Shown: positions 33,678-47,307, counted from the first letter of the stretch. The stretch is DNA of 64,000 nucleotides from Rouxiella aceris (GCF_012933545.1 NZ_JAADJU010000011.1:1-64000); one strand, 5' to 3'. Notes: generated by a model not told the origin, from the sequence alone. A program made the numbers and translations.

Positions 33678-33947
33678 GTCATTGATAATACCCTTTTGCT
33701 GAAATGAACTTTAGCAATTCTTGCTCCGCTAATAGTTACCAGCATGTATTGCTTATTTTGCCCTCTTCGGCTAAAAACTACGCTATTATTTAGATCGTTA
33801 TTCTGAGGTTTCAGGCTACCTGTTTTAGCCTTGTCCGTGACGGGTCATGCCCCCAGGCGGAACTCCTTTTGCTGGTCGCGATAGCTAAGCGATTTTCCTC
33901 AGGGTATTTTATATTTACTTTCTTAGTCAGATTTCAGGCGGACAGGC

Positions 33948-35525
33948 ATGCCGGTAAATTATTCACGCTTTCATCAACCTTTTTTCAGGTTTTTTATCTC
34001 TTTGATCGTATGCCTGCTGGTCCTGATTGTCGGCTTTTATGCCATTTCCTGGCAAACTGCCGAAGGATTTAACCATGAAGCGCGTCAGCGCCTGATGCTG
34101 GCGCAGCGACAGGTTAATCTGACGCTCGATAACGGCAAACGCGCCGCCAGCAGTGTTCTCGCTTATGTAGGCGATGAGTGTGACGATGCATTGGTGCAAA
34201 AACTCCGCCAGCAGGTGGCCGTGGTACCGAATGTCCGTACCGTCAATCTCGCCAAAGGTGACAATATCTATTGCACCTCACTGTTTGGCGCGCGCAATGC
34301 CAGCCTGGATCTGAGTGACTATAGCCAGGGCCAGCTGGATTTAATGCCCGGAAATCCGGTAACGCCCGGCCATGCATTGATTGCCTATCGGCTATTTAAA
34401 GGCGATAAAAGCGTCGTAGTAGGCATTGACAGCTATTTTCTGCAAAATATCCTCGATCTACTGGGTACCCATACGCGACTTTACCTGAAAATCGGCAGCA
34501 GCTGGCTGGACGATCAAGGAGAGGTCAGCGAAGGAGAGATCACCGTCCCCGGTCTGAAAGTCGACAGCATTAATACCCCCTATGCTTATCAAATCAGTAC
34601 CTTTATCGCCCCTCATGCTCATTGGCGCTTTATTCTCGAGTATTCACTGGTCAGCGTGATTATCTTCCCTTTTCTGGGGGTGTTGGCGGGCATAACCACC
34701 TGGCTGTTGCTCGGCCGTATGGGTTCCCCGCTGGCGCAAATGAAATCAGCGCTGCTCAACCATCAATTTATCCCCTATCTGCAACCTTTGGTTGAAGGGG
34801 ATAATTATGCGGTGATTGGTGCAGAAGCCCTGATGCGTTGGCAACATCCGAAAGTCGGCATGATCCCGCCGGATCAGTTTATCCCGCTGGCCGAGCAGAG
34901 TGGGCTGATTGTGCCAATGACGCAAATGATGATGAAACAGGTCAGTAACTACTTTGCTCCCCGGGCCAGCCAACTGCCAATCGGCTTCCATTTTAGTTTT
35001 AATATCAGCGCCAGCCACTGTACCGATATGGGCCTACTGGAAGACTGTAAGGCCTTTTTGGCCGCTTTTTTCGATCATCCGGTGCTGTTGGTGCTTGAAT
35101 TGACCGAGCGCGAACTGATCTGCCCTAACGAGATCACCACCCGGCTGTTCCGTGAGTTGCACAAGCTGGGGGTCTTGCTGGCAATAGATGACTTTGGCAC
35201 CGGTCACTCAAGCCTGAGCTATGTGCAGCAGTTTGAAATTGATGCCTTGAAAATTGACCAAAGTTTTATTGCCAAAATAGGCACTGACGCCCTATCGGCG
35301 CATATAGTGGATAATGTCATCGACCTGGCTAAACGCCTGAATCTGAATATTGTCGCCGAGGGGATAGAAACCAGAAAACAGGCAGAATATCTGCGTGCTT
35401 TTAAGCTCGACTACTTGCAAGGTTATCTGTTTGGCCGACCACAACCCATGTCCGAATTTGCCAAACAGTGGTTAAATCAGATTAACCCGACAGCCATTCC
35501 CTACAGCCGCAAGCCCCGGGCTTAA
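33948..35525 (+). CDS. Membrane-bound cyclic-di-GMP phosphodiesterase (EAL, CSS-motif sensor)
   Basis: 525 residues. Breaks down c-di-GMP. Layout: membrane helix at about 12-32, periplasmic CSS-type sensor domain (33-230) with C78 and C109 (in YCTS, where the family usually has CSS), a second helix (about 231-255), then an EAL domain with all catalytic motifs: E293-AL, ELTERE, DDFGTGHSSLSY, DALKIDQSF and AEGIE. Full motifs mean it is probably an active enzyme. In E. coli PdeB/C/D/F/G proteins the periplasmic cysteines respond to redox and DsbA/B. AGGCGGACAGG precedes the ATG. Confidence 0.9.
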   Translation: MPVNYSRFHQPFFRFFISLIVCLLVLIVGFYAISWQTAEGFNHEARQRLMLAQRQVNLTLDNGKRAASSVLAYVGDECDDALVQKLRQQVAVVPNVRTVNLAKGDNIYCTSLFGARNASLDLSDYSQGQLDLMPGNPVTPGHALIAYRLFKGDKSVVVGIDSYFLQNILDLLGTHTRLYLKIGSSWLDDQGEVSEGEITVPGLKVDSINTPYAYQISTFIAPHAHWRFILEYSLVSVIIFPFLGVLAGITTWLLLGRMGSPLAQMKSALLNHQFIPYLQPLVEGDNYAVIGAEALMRWQHPKVGMIPPDQFIPLAEQSGLIVPMTQMMMKQVSNYFAPRASQLPIGFHFSFNISASHCTDMGLLEDCKAFLAAFFDHPVLLVLELTERELICPNEITTRLFRELHKLGVLLAIDDFGTGHSSLSYVQQFEIDALKIDQSFIAKIGTDALSAHIVDNVIDLAKRLNLNIVAEGIETRKQAEYLRAFKLDYLQGYLFGRPQPMSEFAKQWLNQINPTAIPYSRKPRA

Positions 35526-35557
35526 CTCGACACAACCGAGGGGCGGTCAAAGCTATT

Positions 35558-36253
35558 CTAGCTACCCAGCAGCAGGCGTGCCGCACTGAATACCACCTGA
35601 CGCGCGGCAATTACCCGCTTGCCGGAAGCCTCGGCAATCGCCTGCCGATGAGCGAGAGTGTACCCCATACAATCGAGATATATCAGCGAGCCAGCCAGCG
35701 AAACCGCCTGTTTACCCGCAGCAACCAGCGCCGCCTGATCCTGATACGGTGAAGCAGACAGGGAGTCAATCTCACGCCCCGCTTGCGCCCAGCGCTCACG
35801 AGTATTGGCTATTTGCCCGGCTGAAGGACTCATAACAATCAGTTTGCCCGGCGGATTAATACCGGCAAAAAAATGGCGAACAATATGTTTGGGTGACAGT
35901 ACCTGACAGCGCAAATGCGGATATTGCGGCAAATCGCCGGTGCACAGCACCAGAATAACATCGACGTTATCCTGCTCAGCCATGGTGTTGATACAGGCAT
36001 CAAGCAAGGGTTCGGCATCCTGTTCGGCAATTTCTACCTGATCGCCATTGCGCATTCTGGAAACCAGAAAAGGACGTTGTTCGCCTACCGGATAGCGGCG
36101 ATTTACCTCCTCCAGCGTAAATGCATCGAGGATCCCCCGCTCAATAATGGTTACCCGCTCACCGAGCATAACCGGCAGATCGGCGGTCAAATCCGCACGC
36201 GGCGACTGCCCAATGGTGATGACACCCAGGCGCGGAAAAGACGTGTTGTTCAT
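35558..36253 (-). CDS. AroM-family protein
   Basis: 231 residues from the ATG at 36253, with GAGGAA ahead; the longer frame upstream is unsupported. AroM proteins belong to the Asp/Glu racemase-like fold and have no settled function. Matches include the N-terminal LGVITIGQSPRADLTADLP and YLDCMGYTLAHRQ near the end; the two family cysteines are in LVLCTGD and LDCMGY. Divergent from the transporter gene at 36742, with the shared gap holding an inverted repeat. AroM, this transporter type and a DUF1177 protein occur together in other bacteria by my recollection. Confidence 0.85.
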   Translation of the reverse strand: MNNTSFPRLGVITIGQSPRADLTADLPVMLGERVTIIERGILDAFTLEEVNRRYPVGEQRPFLVSRMRNGDQVEIAEQDAEPLLDACINTMAEQDNVDVILVLCTGDLPQYPHLRCQVLSPKHIVRHFFAGINPPGKLIVMSPSAGQIANTRERWAQAGREIDSLSASPYQDQAALVAAGKQAVSLAGSLIYLDCMGYTLAHRQAIAEASGKRVIAARQVVFSAARLLLGS

Positions 36254-36741
36254 TAATAAGTTCCTCGCTAACGACAGTATTTTGCGCAAATAACGGCCTG
36301 CAGTGTAAGCATCGAGCATCAAAAAAAGCGAATGATTTAACGCCAGCTGCGCATTTTTTTCTGCTGCCTGGCCAAAAACAACGTGGCTGATACACGCTGG
36401 TGCCTTCTTGTGCATCGCTGGTGCAAGACGGCAAAAAAATCCCCTTTAGCAACGCCACGCTGGGTCGAAATACCTCCAACCATGATTTATTTATCTTAAT
36501 TTTCATAGAGAAACGACATCGTGGCCCGCTGTGGCACAAAGTATGCAATATCTCATTTGGTGAAACACATGTCTCATTTTATGAGACAAAAAAACAACGC
36601 AATAAATACGCCACTCGCCGGGGGTTGATTGATTCAGCCTTGCCAGTATCTGCCCTTGCCGCATCGCCCTTTGCCTGGTTGCTGCGGTGACGATCAGGCG
36701 GCGATTAAACAGCAAATTGACTATTTCCTTCAGGGGTGTCC
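36254..36741. promoter_or_regulatory. Divergent promoter region with candidate IclR-type operators
   Basis: 488 bp without a gene. TGTCTCAT (36570-36577) and ATGAGACA (36581-36588) are perfect inverted arms around TTT. A related TCTCATTTGGTGAAA is at 36551-36565. Similar sites, TCTCAATAAATGAAG (40303-40317) and TCTCAATTATCAAGA (40324-40338), lie upstream of the IclR-family gene, suggesting one regulator for all. Confidence 0.6.
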
Positions 36742-38379
36742 ATGTCCATTGATAGGCAAGATATTGCAGGAGCAGCAACAGACAGCGGAAAGTCGCAGAT
36801 CCATCCGTCAAGCTTCCAACCGGGAACCTTATTGTTTTTAGTGGCGTTAAGCATTTTGGGTTCGGTGATCGGCGTGCAGTTGATCACCACTCTCGGCGTT
36901 ACGCCTAACACCTCGATTATTGGTGCGATGGTGGCGATGATCCTCGCCCGCGTGCCGATGCAAATCTGCGCCCGTTTTCGTTCGATCCATTTGCAAAATC
37001 TGGCACAAAGCGCCATCTCCTCAGCCACCTTCGGGGCAGCCAACAGCCTGCTGCTGCCGATCGGCATTCCCTACGTATTTGGTCGCCCGGACCTGATCCT
37101 GCCGATGTTTATTGGTTCGGCACTGGCCATGCTGCTTGACGGTTATTTGCTGTATCGACTGTTCAACACCAAGATTTTCCCGGCGAAAGGTACCTGGCCA
37201 CCCGGCGTAGCAGCAGCAGAGTCAATCAAGGCCGGCGATGAAGGCGGCAAACAGGCACAGGTGCTTGGTGCCGGTATTTTGTTAGGCGCTGTGGGCGGCT
37301 GGTATAAGCTGCCCATGTCCGCCTTTGGCACCGCATTTATTGGCAATATGTGGGCGCTGTTTATGCTTGGCCTCGGCTTCCTGCTGCGCGGTTATACGCA
37401 GCCGCTGTTTGGCGTCGACATCAGTAAGCTCTATATCCCGCACGGCATTATGATCGGTGCCGGTCTGGTGGCCTTGATCCAGGTGATGGTGCTGATCCGC
37501 GATAAAAAACCGACACAAGCCGCCGCCAGCAGCCCAGAGATCTATGAAGGTTCTGCCGATTTTGACCGTAAGCGTATTCTCGGCGCACTGAAACAGGGCT
37601 CTGCCGGTTACATCCTTATCGCCGCGCTAATTGCTCTTGGCGGCGGTCTGGTGGGTCAGTTGTCGATCGCCATGCTGATTGCCTTTGTGGCTTACGCCGC
37701 CTTCGCTGCTTTTATTCATGAAATGATCGTCGGACTGGCGGCTATGCACTCCGGCTGGTTCCCGGCGTTTGCCGTGGCGCTGATCACGCTGATTATCGGC
37801 ATGATGATTGGCTTCCCGCCGATGGTGCTGGCGCTGCTGTGCGGTTTTGCCGCTGCTACCGGTCCGGCCTTTGCCGATATGGGCTATGACCTGAAAGCCG
37901 GCTATATCTTGCGTAAAAATGGACGGGATCTGGCATTTGAAATCGAAGGCCGCCGTCAACAGCTGTTTGCCGCAATGATCGGCTTTGTTATCGCCATTCC
38001 GGTGGTGTTCTTTATTCATATGGGTTATTTCGAAAAAGGTCTGATACCGCCGGTAGCCCGAGTGTATGTCGCCACCATTAATGCCGGCGTGTCATTTGAC
38101 GTTGCCAAATCGCTGATGATCTGGGCGATCCCCGGTGCAGTTATTCAGTGGTTGGGAGGACCGCAGCGGCAGATGGGGGTACTGCTGGCTACCGGTCTGT
38201 TGATCGCCAGTCCGTTGGCGGGTTGGGCGGTAATGCTCGGGCTGGTGCTGCGCAATATCATTCTTAAAGTCGGGGGAGAAAAAGCCCGTAACAAGATGGA
38301 AGTCTTTGCCGCTGGCGTGATCGCGGGCGATGCCCTGTTTGGCTTCTTTAGCTCTGTGCTCTCCGGCAAAGGAAAATAA
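36742..38379 (+). CDS. OPT/YSL-type membrane transporter, substrate unknown
   Basis: 545 residues from the ATG at 36742, with AGGGGT upstream; a GTG six bases earlier is possible. About 12-14 membrane helices; it resembles the OPT (oligopeptide transporter) family in overall pattern, for example FPAKGTWPPGVAAAESIKAGDEGG and FIHEMIVGLAAMHSGWFPAFAV. Encoded divergently from the AroM protein and upstream of the DUF1177 gene, 61 bp apart. The substrate is not known; a peptide or modified amino acid used by the neighbours is a guess. Confidence 0.8.
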   Translation: MSIDRQDIAGAATDSGKSQIHPSSFQPGTLLFLVALSILGSVIGVQLITTLGVTPNTSIIGAMVAMILARVPMQICARFRSIHLQNLAQSAISSATFGAANSLLLPIGIPYVFGRPDLILPMFIGSALAMLLDGYLLYRLFNTKIFPAKGTWPPGVAAAESIKAGDEGGKQAQVLGAGILLGAVGGWYKLPMSAFGTAFIGNMWALFMLGLGFLLRGYTQPLFGVDISKLYIPHGIMIGAGLVALIQVMVLIRDKKPTQAAASSPEIYEGSADFDRKRILGALKQGSAGYILIAALIALGGGLVGQLSIAMLIAFVAYAAFAAFIHEMIVGLAAMHSGWFPAFAVALITLIIGMMIGFPPMVLALLCGFAAATGPAFADMGYDLKAGYILRKNGRDLAFEIEGRRQQLFAAMIGFVIAIPVVFFIHMGYFEKGLIPPVARVYVATINAGVSFDVAKSLMIWAIPGAVIQWLGGPQRQMGVLLATGLLIASPLAGWAVMLGLVLRNIILKVGGEKARNKMEVFAAGVIAGDALFGFFSSVLSGKGK

Positions 38380-38440
38380 ACCGCCGTGGAGAGGATTTTT
38401 GACCGGCCTGCCGGTTGTCACTTTATTTCAGGATGTCATT

Positions 38441-39370
38441 ATGAGTTTAGCGCAAACTTTACAGGTATTTGAGGCTCTCGACAGTGCCTATGCCAGCGGT
38501 CAAACCCTGGTGGAGATGTTCCGTGGTTATCCGCAGGTGGAAGTTACGGTAACGGTGATCCGCGGCGAAAAGGGACAGACCGATTTTGTGAAAATTTTAA
38601 TTCCCGGCAGCGCGGGTAAACATCGCGGCGGCGCGACCAGAAGTCTGGGCATTATTGGTCGTCTGGGCGGTATTGGCGCTCGTCCTGCGCGCATTGGCCT
38701 GGTGTCTGATGCCGACGGCGCTATTGCCGCGGTGGCGGCAGCACTAAAACTGGCCCATATGCAAACGCAAGGAGACACTCTGCCAGGAGATGTGATCGTC
38801 ACCACCCATATCTGTCCGGATGCGCCAACCCGGCCCCATGAACCGGTCGACTTTATGGATTCGCCGGTCACCACCGAAGATATCAACCACTATGAGATCG
38901 ACCCCAATATGGATGCAGTGCTGTCTATTGACACCACCAAAGGCAACCGTCTGCTCAATCATAAAGGCTATGCCATTTCACCCACGGTAAAGGAGGGGTA
39001 TATCCTGCGGGTGTCAGAAGATTTACTGCGCATTATGGAAATGACCAGCGGTCGCCCGGCGGTGACCTTTCCCATCACCACTCAGGATATTACGCCTTAT
39101 GGCAACGGGGTATTTCATCTCAACAGCATTATGCAGCCTTCTATTGCCACGGCGATGCCGGTGGTCGGCGTGGCGATTTGCAGTGAAAGCGTAGTGCCCG
39201 GTTGTGGTACTGGTGCCAGTCATGAAGTGGATATTGCCGCTACCTGCAAATTTGCGGTAGAAGTGGCCAAAGAGTTCACCCGCAATGACTGTGAGTTCTT
39301 TGATGCGCAAGAGTATCAGCACTTGCTGAAGCTCTATGGTTCGCTGGCCCATCTGCAAAAACGTCAGTGA
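38441..39370 (+). CDS. DUF1177 family protein
   Basis: 309 residues from the ATG at 38441 with AGGA upstream; the open frame earlier overlaps the transporter end and is not used. The family is uncharacterised. Conserved-looking blocks: GSAGKHRGGATRSLGIIGRLGGIGARPARIGLVSDADGAI, THICPDAPTRPHEPVDFM and CSESVVPGCGTGASHEVDIAATC, rich in His/Asp/Cys as in metal-dependent hydrolases. That it acts on whatever the transporter brings in is inferred. A hairpin follows. Confidence 0.85.
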   Translation: MSLAQTLQVFEALDSAYASGQTLVEMFRGYPQVEVTVTVIRGEKGQTDFVKILIPGSAGKHRGGATRSLGIIGRLGGIGARPARIGLVSDADGAIAAVAAALKLAHMQTQGDTLPGDVIVTTHICPDAPTRPHEPVDFMDSPVTTEDINHYEIDPNMDAVLSIDTTKGNRLLNHKGYAISPTVKEGYILRVSEDLLRIMEMTSGRPAVTFPITTQDITPYGNGVFHLNSIMQPSIATAMPVVGVAICSESVVPGCGTGASHEVDIAATCKFAVEVAKEFTRNDCEFFDAQEYQHLLKLYGSLAHLQKRQ

Positions 39371-39382
39371 TCCCCTGAGGGC

Positions 39383-39404
39383 AAAGGGCCGATGGCGGCC
39401 CTTT
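39383..39404 (+). terminator. Terminator downstream of the DUF1177 gene
   Basis: AAAGGGCC - GATGGC - GGCCCTTT followed by ACTT, 12 bases after the stop codon. Confidence 0.75.
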
Positions 39405-39540
39405 ACTTACGGATGCAGCAGCCTGCCAATCGCCAGACCGACGGCTAATACCGCATCGATAATCGCCGCCTTTCCTGCCTCGCTATAAATATCATGGCGG
39501 CAATTCCCCCCTTGCGGTTGATGATAAAAAGGAATGGCTT

Positions 39541-40296
39541 TTAGCAGGACCAGTAGCGATCACCGACAATTTGCGCAATTTTTTTGGCGGCGCTACAGAC
39601 CAGCGTCGACAGACGGTCAATCTCCGCGTCATCCGCCATGGCGGCAGGAAAAGATAAACAAAATGCCAGACACTCGCCATTGCCTGGATCTTTCACCGAG
39701 CAGCTTACCGAGGCAACACCGCTGACCAGCTCATTAATGGCTGCGGACCAGTGGCGATCGCGTACCTGATTGATCCGCTGCATCAACTGCGCAAAATCCA
39801 GCGTACTGCCAAAAGCCGGATCCTCCAGCGTCTCACGCAGTTGCGCGGCAATTTGCGCGTCGGTCATACGCGACAAAATGGCACGACCGGTGGAGGTTCC
39901 CCATACCGATGAGCGTTTTCCCGGATGAGTGACCACCTGCAACGGATGGGAGCCAGGGATCACCCGCAGCGCCAGCACATCGTTTTTATCCATAATAGAG
40001 ACATAGCCGGTATGGCCAGTTTGCTGACACAGTTCCCGCAACGCTTTTTCTGTTACATCGATTAACGACGAGTGACGTCGCACCAGATAAGAGGCATCGA
40101 GAAACATCAGACCCGGTTCGTACTGCTGTGACTGGCGATTTTTATCAACAAAACCGCTATCCTTGAGCTGCTTTAACACCCTGGCGGCGGTACTTTTTGG
40201 CATTGCCAGATGCTCGGTAAGATCTTTCACCGTCACGCCGCGTTCAAGTTGGCTCATCAGGCGTAAAATATTGGCAGTAGTGATCAAAATACTCAT
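39541..40296 (-). CDS. IclR-family transcriptional regulator
   Basis: 251 residues from the ATG at 40296. N-terminal winged helix-turn-helix (about 20-58: VTVKDLTEHLAMPKSTAARVLKQLKDSGF), then the IclR effector domain with GTSTGRAILS and ECLAFCLSFPAA. Encoded convergent to the transporter-DUF1177 operon and probably its regulator. Two TCTCA-type sites just upstream of its start resemble the inverted repeat in front of the transporter, suggesting autoregulation. Confidence 0.9.
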   Translation of the reverse strand: MSILITTANILRLMSQLERGVTVKDLTEHLAMPKSTAARVLKQLKDSGFVDKNRQSQQYEPGLMFLDASYLVRRHSSLIDVTEKALRELCQQTGHTGYVSIMDKNDVLALRVIPGSHPLQVVTHPGKRSSVWGTSTGRAILSRMTDAQIAAQLRETLEDPAFGSTLDFAQLMQRINQVRDRHWSAAINELVSGVASVSCSVKDPGNGECLAFCLSFPAAMADDAEIDRLSTLVCSAAKKIAQIVGDRYWSC

Positions 40297-40302
40297 ATCA
40301 AG

Positions 40303-40338
40303 TCTCAATAAATGAAGTTGCTATCTCAATTATCAAGA
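40303..40338. promoter_or_regulatory. Candidate autoregulatory sites of the IclR-family gene
   Basis: TCTCAATAAATGAAG (40303-40317) and TCTCAATTATCAAGA (40324-40338) are half-matching versions of the TCTCAT-TTT-ATGAGA repeat at 36572-36586. They directly abut the start codon. Confidence 0.45.
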
Positions 40339-40562
40339 CTATGCAGGATACACGCCATAGTGTTGCCCATAAGGATTGCCTGTTGAATTATCAGGGAAAA
40401 GAGGCGAAATAAAAAAAAGTCGCCTTGCAAAACCATGCGATTAGCGACTTGTTGGTGCAAAGGCTGAATGCCGGTGCAGCAGTGTCTAGTGATACAGAAA
40501 ACCCTGCGGCGTGCGATTTTGCGAGAAGGCGTCGAATCACCGCAGGGCCTGACCGTGAAAAA

Positions 40563-44021
<3,459 letters not shown>

Positions 44022-44129
44022 TAATGCACGTAAAGCAGCATGCTCTGCGAGCTGGCTTTACTCAAGCCTGTTCGCTATCGCGAGTCCGATTCTGTGAACA
44101 GGATCGCGGATATCGTCTGGCAGGCACCG

Positions 44130-45026
<897 letters not shown>

Positions 45027-45154
45027 TCATTTCACGCACGGGTATCCCCAATAATAAGCGTTATTTTTCAGACAAACGACGGGAAAAAGCGAGGACTCAT
45101 TTCTTATTATGTGAAATTGGGGTAGGGTTTGCCTGTTTTAAACAGGAGGCTGTA

Positions 45155-45424
45155 ATGAGCGACGAAAATTTATCCAAAAGAGTTGATCAACTCGAACGTG
45201 TTAACCGTGAACTGCTGGTGCAGGTATCGGCAATGCGCCTTTTATTTGGCAACGTCGGTAATACGATGAACGCCCAATTTGAAAACAGCTTCACTCAGGG
45301 CGTTAAAGCCACGGTAGCGCGTGAAAAAGAAGCACTCAACGCCGCCGAGATGGAAGAAGCAGCGAAGAAATTCCGTCATGACGTACTCGACTGTGTGTCA
45401 TCACTGCTCCCGACCATAGCGTAA
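45155..45424 (+). CDS. Small coiled-coil-type protein of unknown function
   Basis: 89 residues from the ATG at 45155, with a full AGGAGG at 45144-45149. Soluble, mostly helical; heptad pattern at the start (LSKRVDQLERVNRELLVQVSAMRLLF) suggests a short coiled coil. The second half is Ala/Glu/Lys-rich with one cysteine (DVLDCVSSLLP). The family is not recognised. Divergent from bglG and convergent with the DUF1615 lipoprotein gene, with no bases between the stops. Confidence 0.75.
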   Translation: MSDENLSKRVDQLERVNRELLVQVSAMRLLFGNVGNTMNAQFENSFTQGVKATVAREKEALNAAEMEEAAKKFRHDVLDCVSSLLPTIA

Positions 45425-46546
45425 TTACCCTGCGGCTTTAGCCATGCAGCGCTGCCTGCGTTCGTCCACCCGTTGGGCAAACCAGGCAGTGGTCAGTTTC
45501 CGGGTGATTTTTGGGCTGTTAAGCGCAATGCCCGGTAACATTTCTCGTGCTACCCGTTTGCCTGCGGTTTTATCTGCCAGCGCAAAAACCAGCTGCCAGG
45601 TGGCGGTAGTTTCAAAATCCAGCGTTTCCCCAAGCTGCAAATCGCGGGCGATATCGGCCTGACTCAGCGCCAGCCGCTTGCCAAGTTTGCGCACGGCCAT
45701 TTCAGTGTTACTCACAGTATTGCTGTAACTGACCACATCACCATCCAGCGCCAGCGTCACGCCGCTAAGCTGACTGACCGCATGTTGAAAAGCGGCATTG
45801 CGACTGGCGTAAAAACCGGCATTATAATCGGCAAAACGATAGAGCATCGCGCTGTAATGGGTGGGATAGCCCAGCAAATGGGCAATGCCGAAATACATGC
45901 CGCCACGACGGCTGAACACTTCCCGCCGTATCGTCCCATCAATGGAATAGGGGTAACCGCTGGCCCGAGATTGCGCAAACGCGATACTAACCTGCATCGG
46001 CCCACCGGTATGCACCGGGTTAAGATTGCCAAACAGTTTTTGTCCCATCGGCACCATACCGATAAAATCATCAAAGATAGCGCTTAGCTCTTTTTCGCTG
46101 CGGACCTTATCCAGGCGTTCACTGTAGCTTTTGCCATCAGGCGAGTTGATTTTAAAGGCCGTATGCACCAGAAAAAGCGGAACATGCATCTCACCGGCGC
46201 GGCGATCTATCTCTTTCCAGGCAATTTTGCCCAGTCCGGGCACCGGCGCATTGACATTAAAATTCGACTCCTGCTCAGTAACTGCCAGCACCGAACAGAT
46301 ATTTTCCAGCGAAGGATCAATTTTTTGTACGCGAAACGCCGTGTTGATATCTTTTGCCCAACCAGGCTTATCCGCCACACTGGCCGGCAGCAGACTGGCA
46401 ATATCGGCAGCTTGTCTGGAAGGTGTTCCTCCCTGCGTGGCCAATTGGCTGCTACAACCCGCCAGCAGCAATATCAGCAAAAAACTCCCTGCGCGCAAAA
46501 AGGCAGCGGAAGGTATGGATAAACCCAAGGTGGCGTTAAGCGTCAT
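45425..46546 (-). CDS. DUF1615 family lipoprotein
   Basis: 373 residues from the ATG at 46546 with AGGGAAAA upstream; an extension to 46639 is unsupported. Lipoprotein signal peptide with lipobox LLAGC, acylated cysteine C31. The body begins ADIASLLPASVADKPGWAKDINTAF and has VLAVTEQESNF and HTGGPMQVSIAFAQ, which look like a lysozyme-type fold with a glutamate; an activity on peptidoglycan is plausible but unproven. Probably envelope-located. Confidence 0.85.
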   Translation of the reverse strand: MTLNATLGLSIPSAAFLRAGSFLLILLLAGCSSQLATQGGTPSRQAADIASLLPASVADKPGWAKDINTAFRVQKIDPSLENICSVLAVTEQESNFNVNAPVPGLGKIAWKEIDRRAGEMHVPLFLVHTAFKINSPDGKSYSERLDKVRSEKELSAIFDDFIGMVPMGQKLFGNLNPVHTGGPMQVSIAFAQSRASGYPYSIDGTIRREVFSRRGGMYFGIAHLLGYPTHYSAMLYRFADYNAGFYASRNAAFQHAVSQLSGVTLALDGDVVSYSNTVSNTEMAVRKLGKRLALSQADIARDLQLGETLDFETTATWQLVFALADKTAGKRVAREMLPGIALNSPKITRKLTTAWFAQRVDERRQRCMAKAAG

Positions 46547-46650
46547 CTTTTCCCTAAGTAACAATAGTAATAAGTCAGGGTGAATAGTCACAGATTTGGC
46601 GATAACGACAAAGCGTTTATTGCCTCCCCGGGGAAGCAAGCAGCCCGAAT

Positions 46651-47307
46651 TTACACCGCACCAACCACGATCAGGCCGATACGCTGCAATAATTGCGCCT
46701 GCTGCCAGACATCAATTTTCACGCCCAGCAGATCGACCTGGCGAATATTCAGATCACCCAGCTCGGCATTGGTCAGATCGCAATGGGTCACATTGCAGGT
46801 CCGCCAGTCGATTTGCTGAAACTCGCCGCCGGAGAGATCGGAACCACTGAAATTGGCCCCCAACAGGCTGGCACCGGTCCAGCGGTTCTCCGCAAGTTCA
46901 CACTTCTCCAGCACGACATTTTGAAAATTGGCGTAGCTGAAATTATTTTTGCTCAGATAAGCACGGCAAAAATAGCTGCGGCTGGTGATCATATTCATAA
47001 AGCTGGCACCGCGAAAATCTGCCCCGGAGGCTTTGCACTCGCGTATTTCACAGCCCATGGCTTCAATATGCTTAAAATCCGCCATGGTGAGATCGCAGCG
47101 TAAAAAGCGGCTCTCACGCAGGGTTGCCCGTTGGAAACAGCACCCCTGTTGCTGGCTGTCATCGTAAAAACTGCAATCTGTAAACTGCGTCTCCGAGAGA
47201 TCGACACCGGTAAAATCGCAGCGGATAAAACGGCAGCGATGAAAATGCGCATCGCGCAAGTCAAGTTCATCCATCGTTTGATCGCAGTAGGTTTGGTTCT
47301 CCGTCAT
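46651..47307 (-). CDS. Qnr-family pentapeptide repeat protein
   Basis: 218 residues, the length of Qnr proteins. It is a right-handed beta helix of pentapeptide repeats that protects DNA gyrase from quinolones. Repeats of the A(D/N)LXX type run from about residue 15 to 200. Diagnostic Qnr blocks are GADFRGASFMNMIT, NFSYANFQNVVLEKCELAENRW and GANFSGSDLSGGEF followed by THCDLTNAELGDL. It lies on the chromosome without flanking mobile elements. Whether it confers reduced quinolone susceptibility at native expression cannot be told. Confidence 0.93.
   Translation of the reverse strand: MTENQTYCDQTMDELDLRDAHFHRCRFIRCDFTGVDLSETQFTDCSFYDDSQQQGCCFQRATLRESRFLRCDLTMADFKHIEAMGCEIRECKASGADFRGASFMNMITSRSYFCRAYLSKNNFSYANFQNVVLEKCELAENRWTGASLLGANFSGSDLSGGEFQQIDWRTCNVTHCDLTNAELGDLNIRQVDLLGVKIDVWQQAQLLQRIGLIVVGAV

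Larger units (their letters stand above)
33292..33947. other. Intergenic region with terminators and a structured repeat
   Basis: 656 bp without a supported protein gene. In order: about 200 bp of unassigned sequence after sdaB, an intrinsic terminator on the plus strand (33490-33515), one on the minus strand (33578-33603), a copy of a dispersed structured repeat (33618-33677), and the promoter region of the EAL gene. Confidence 0.7.
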
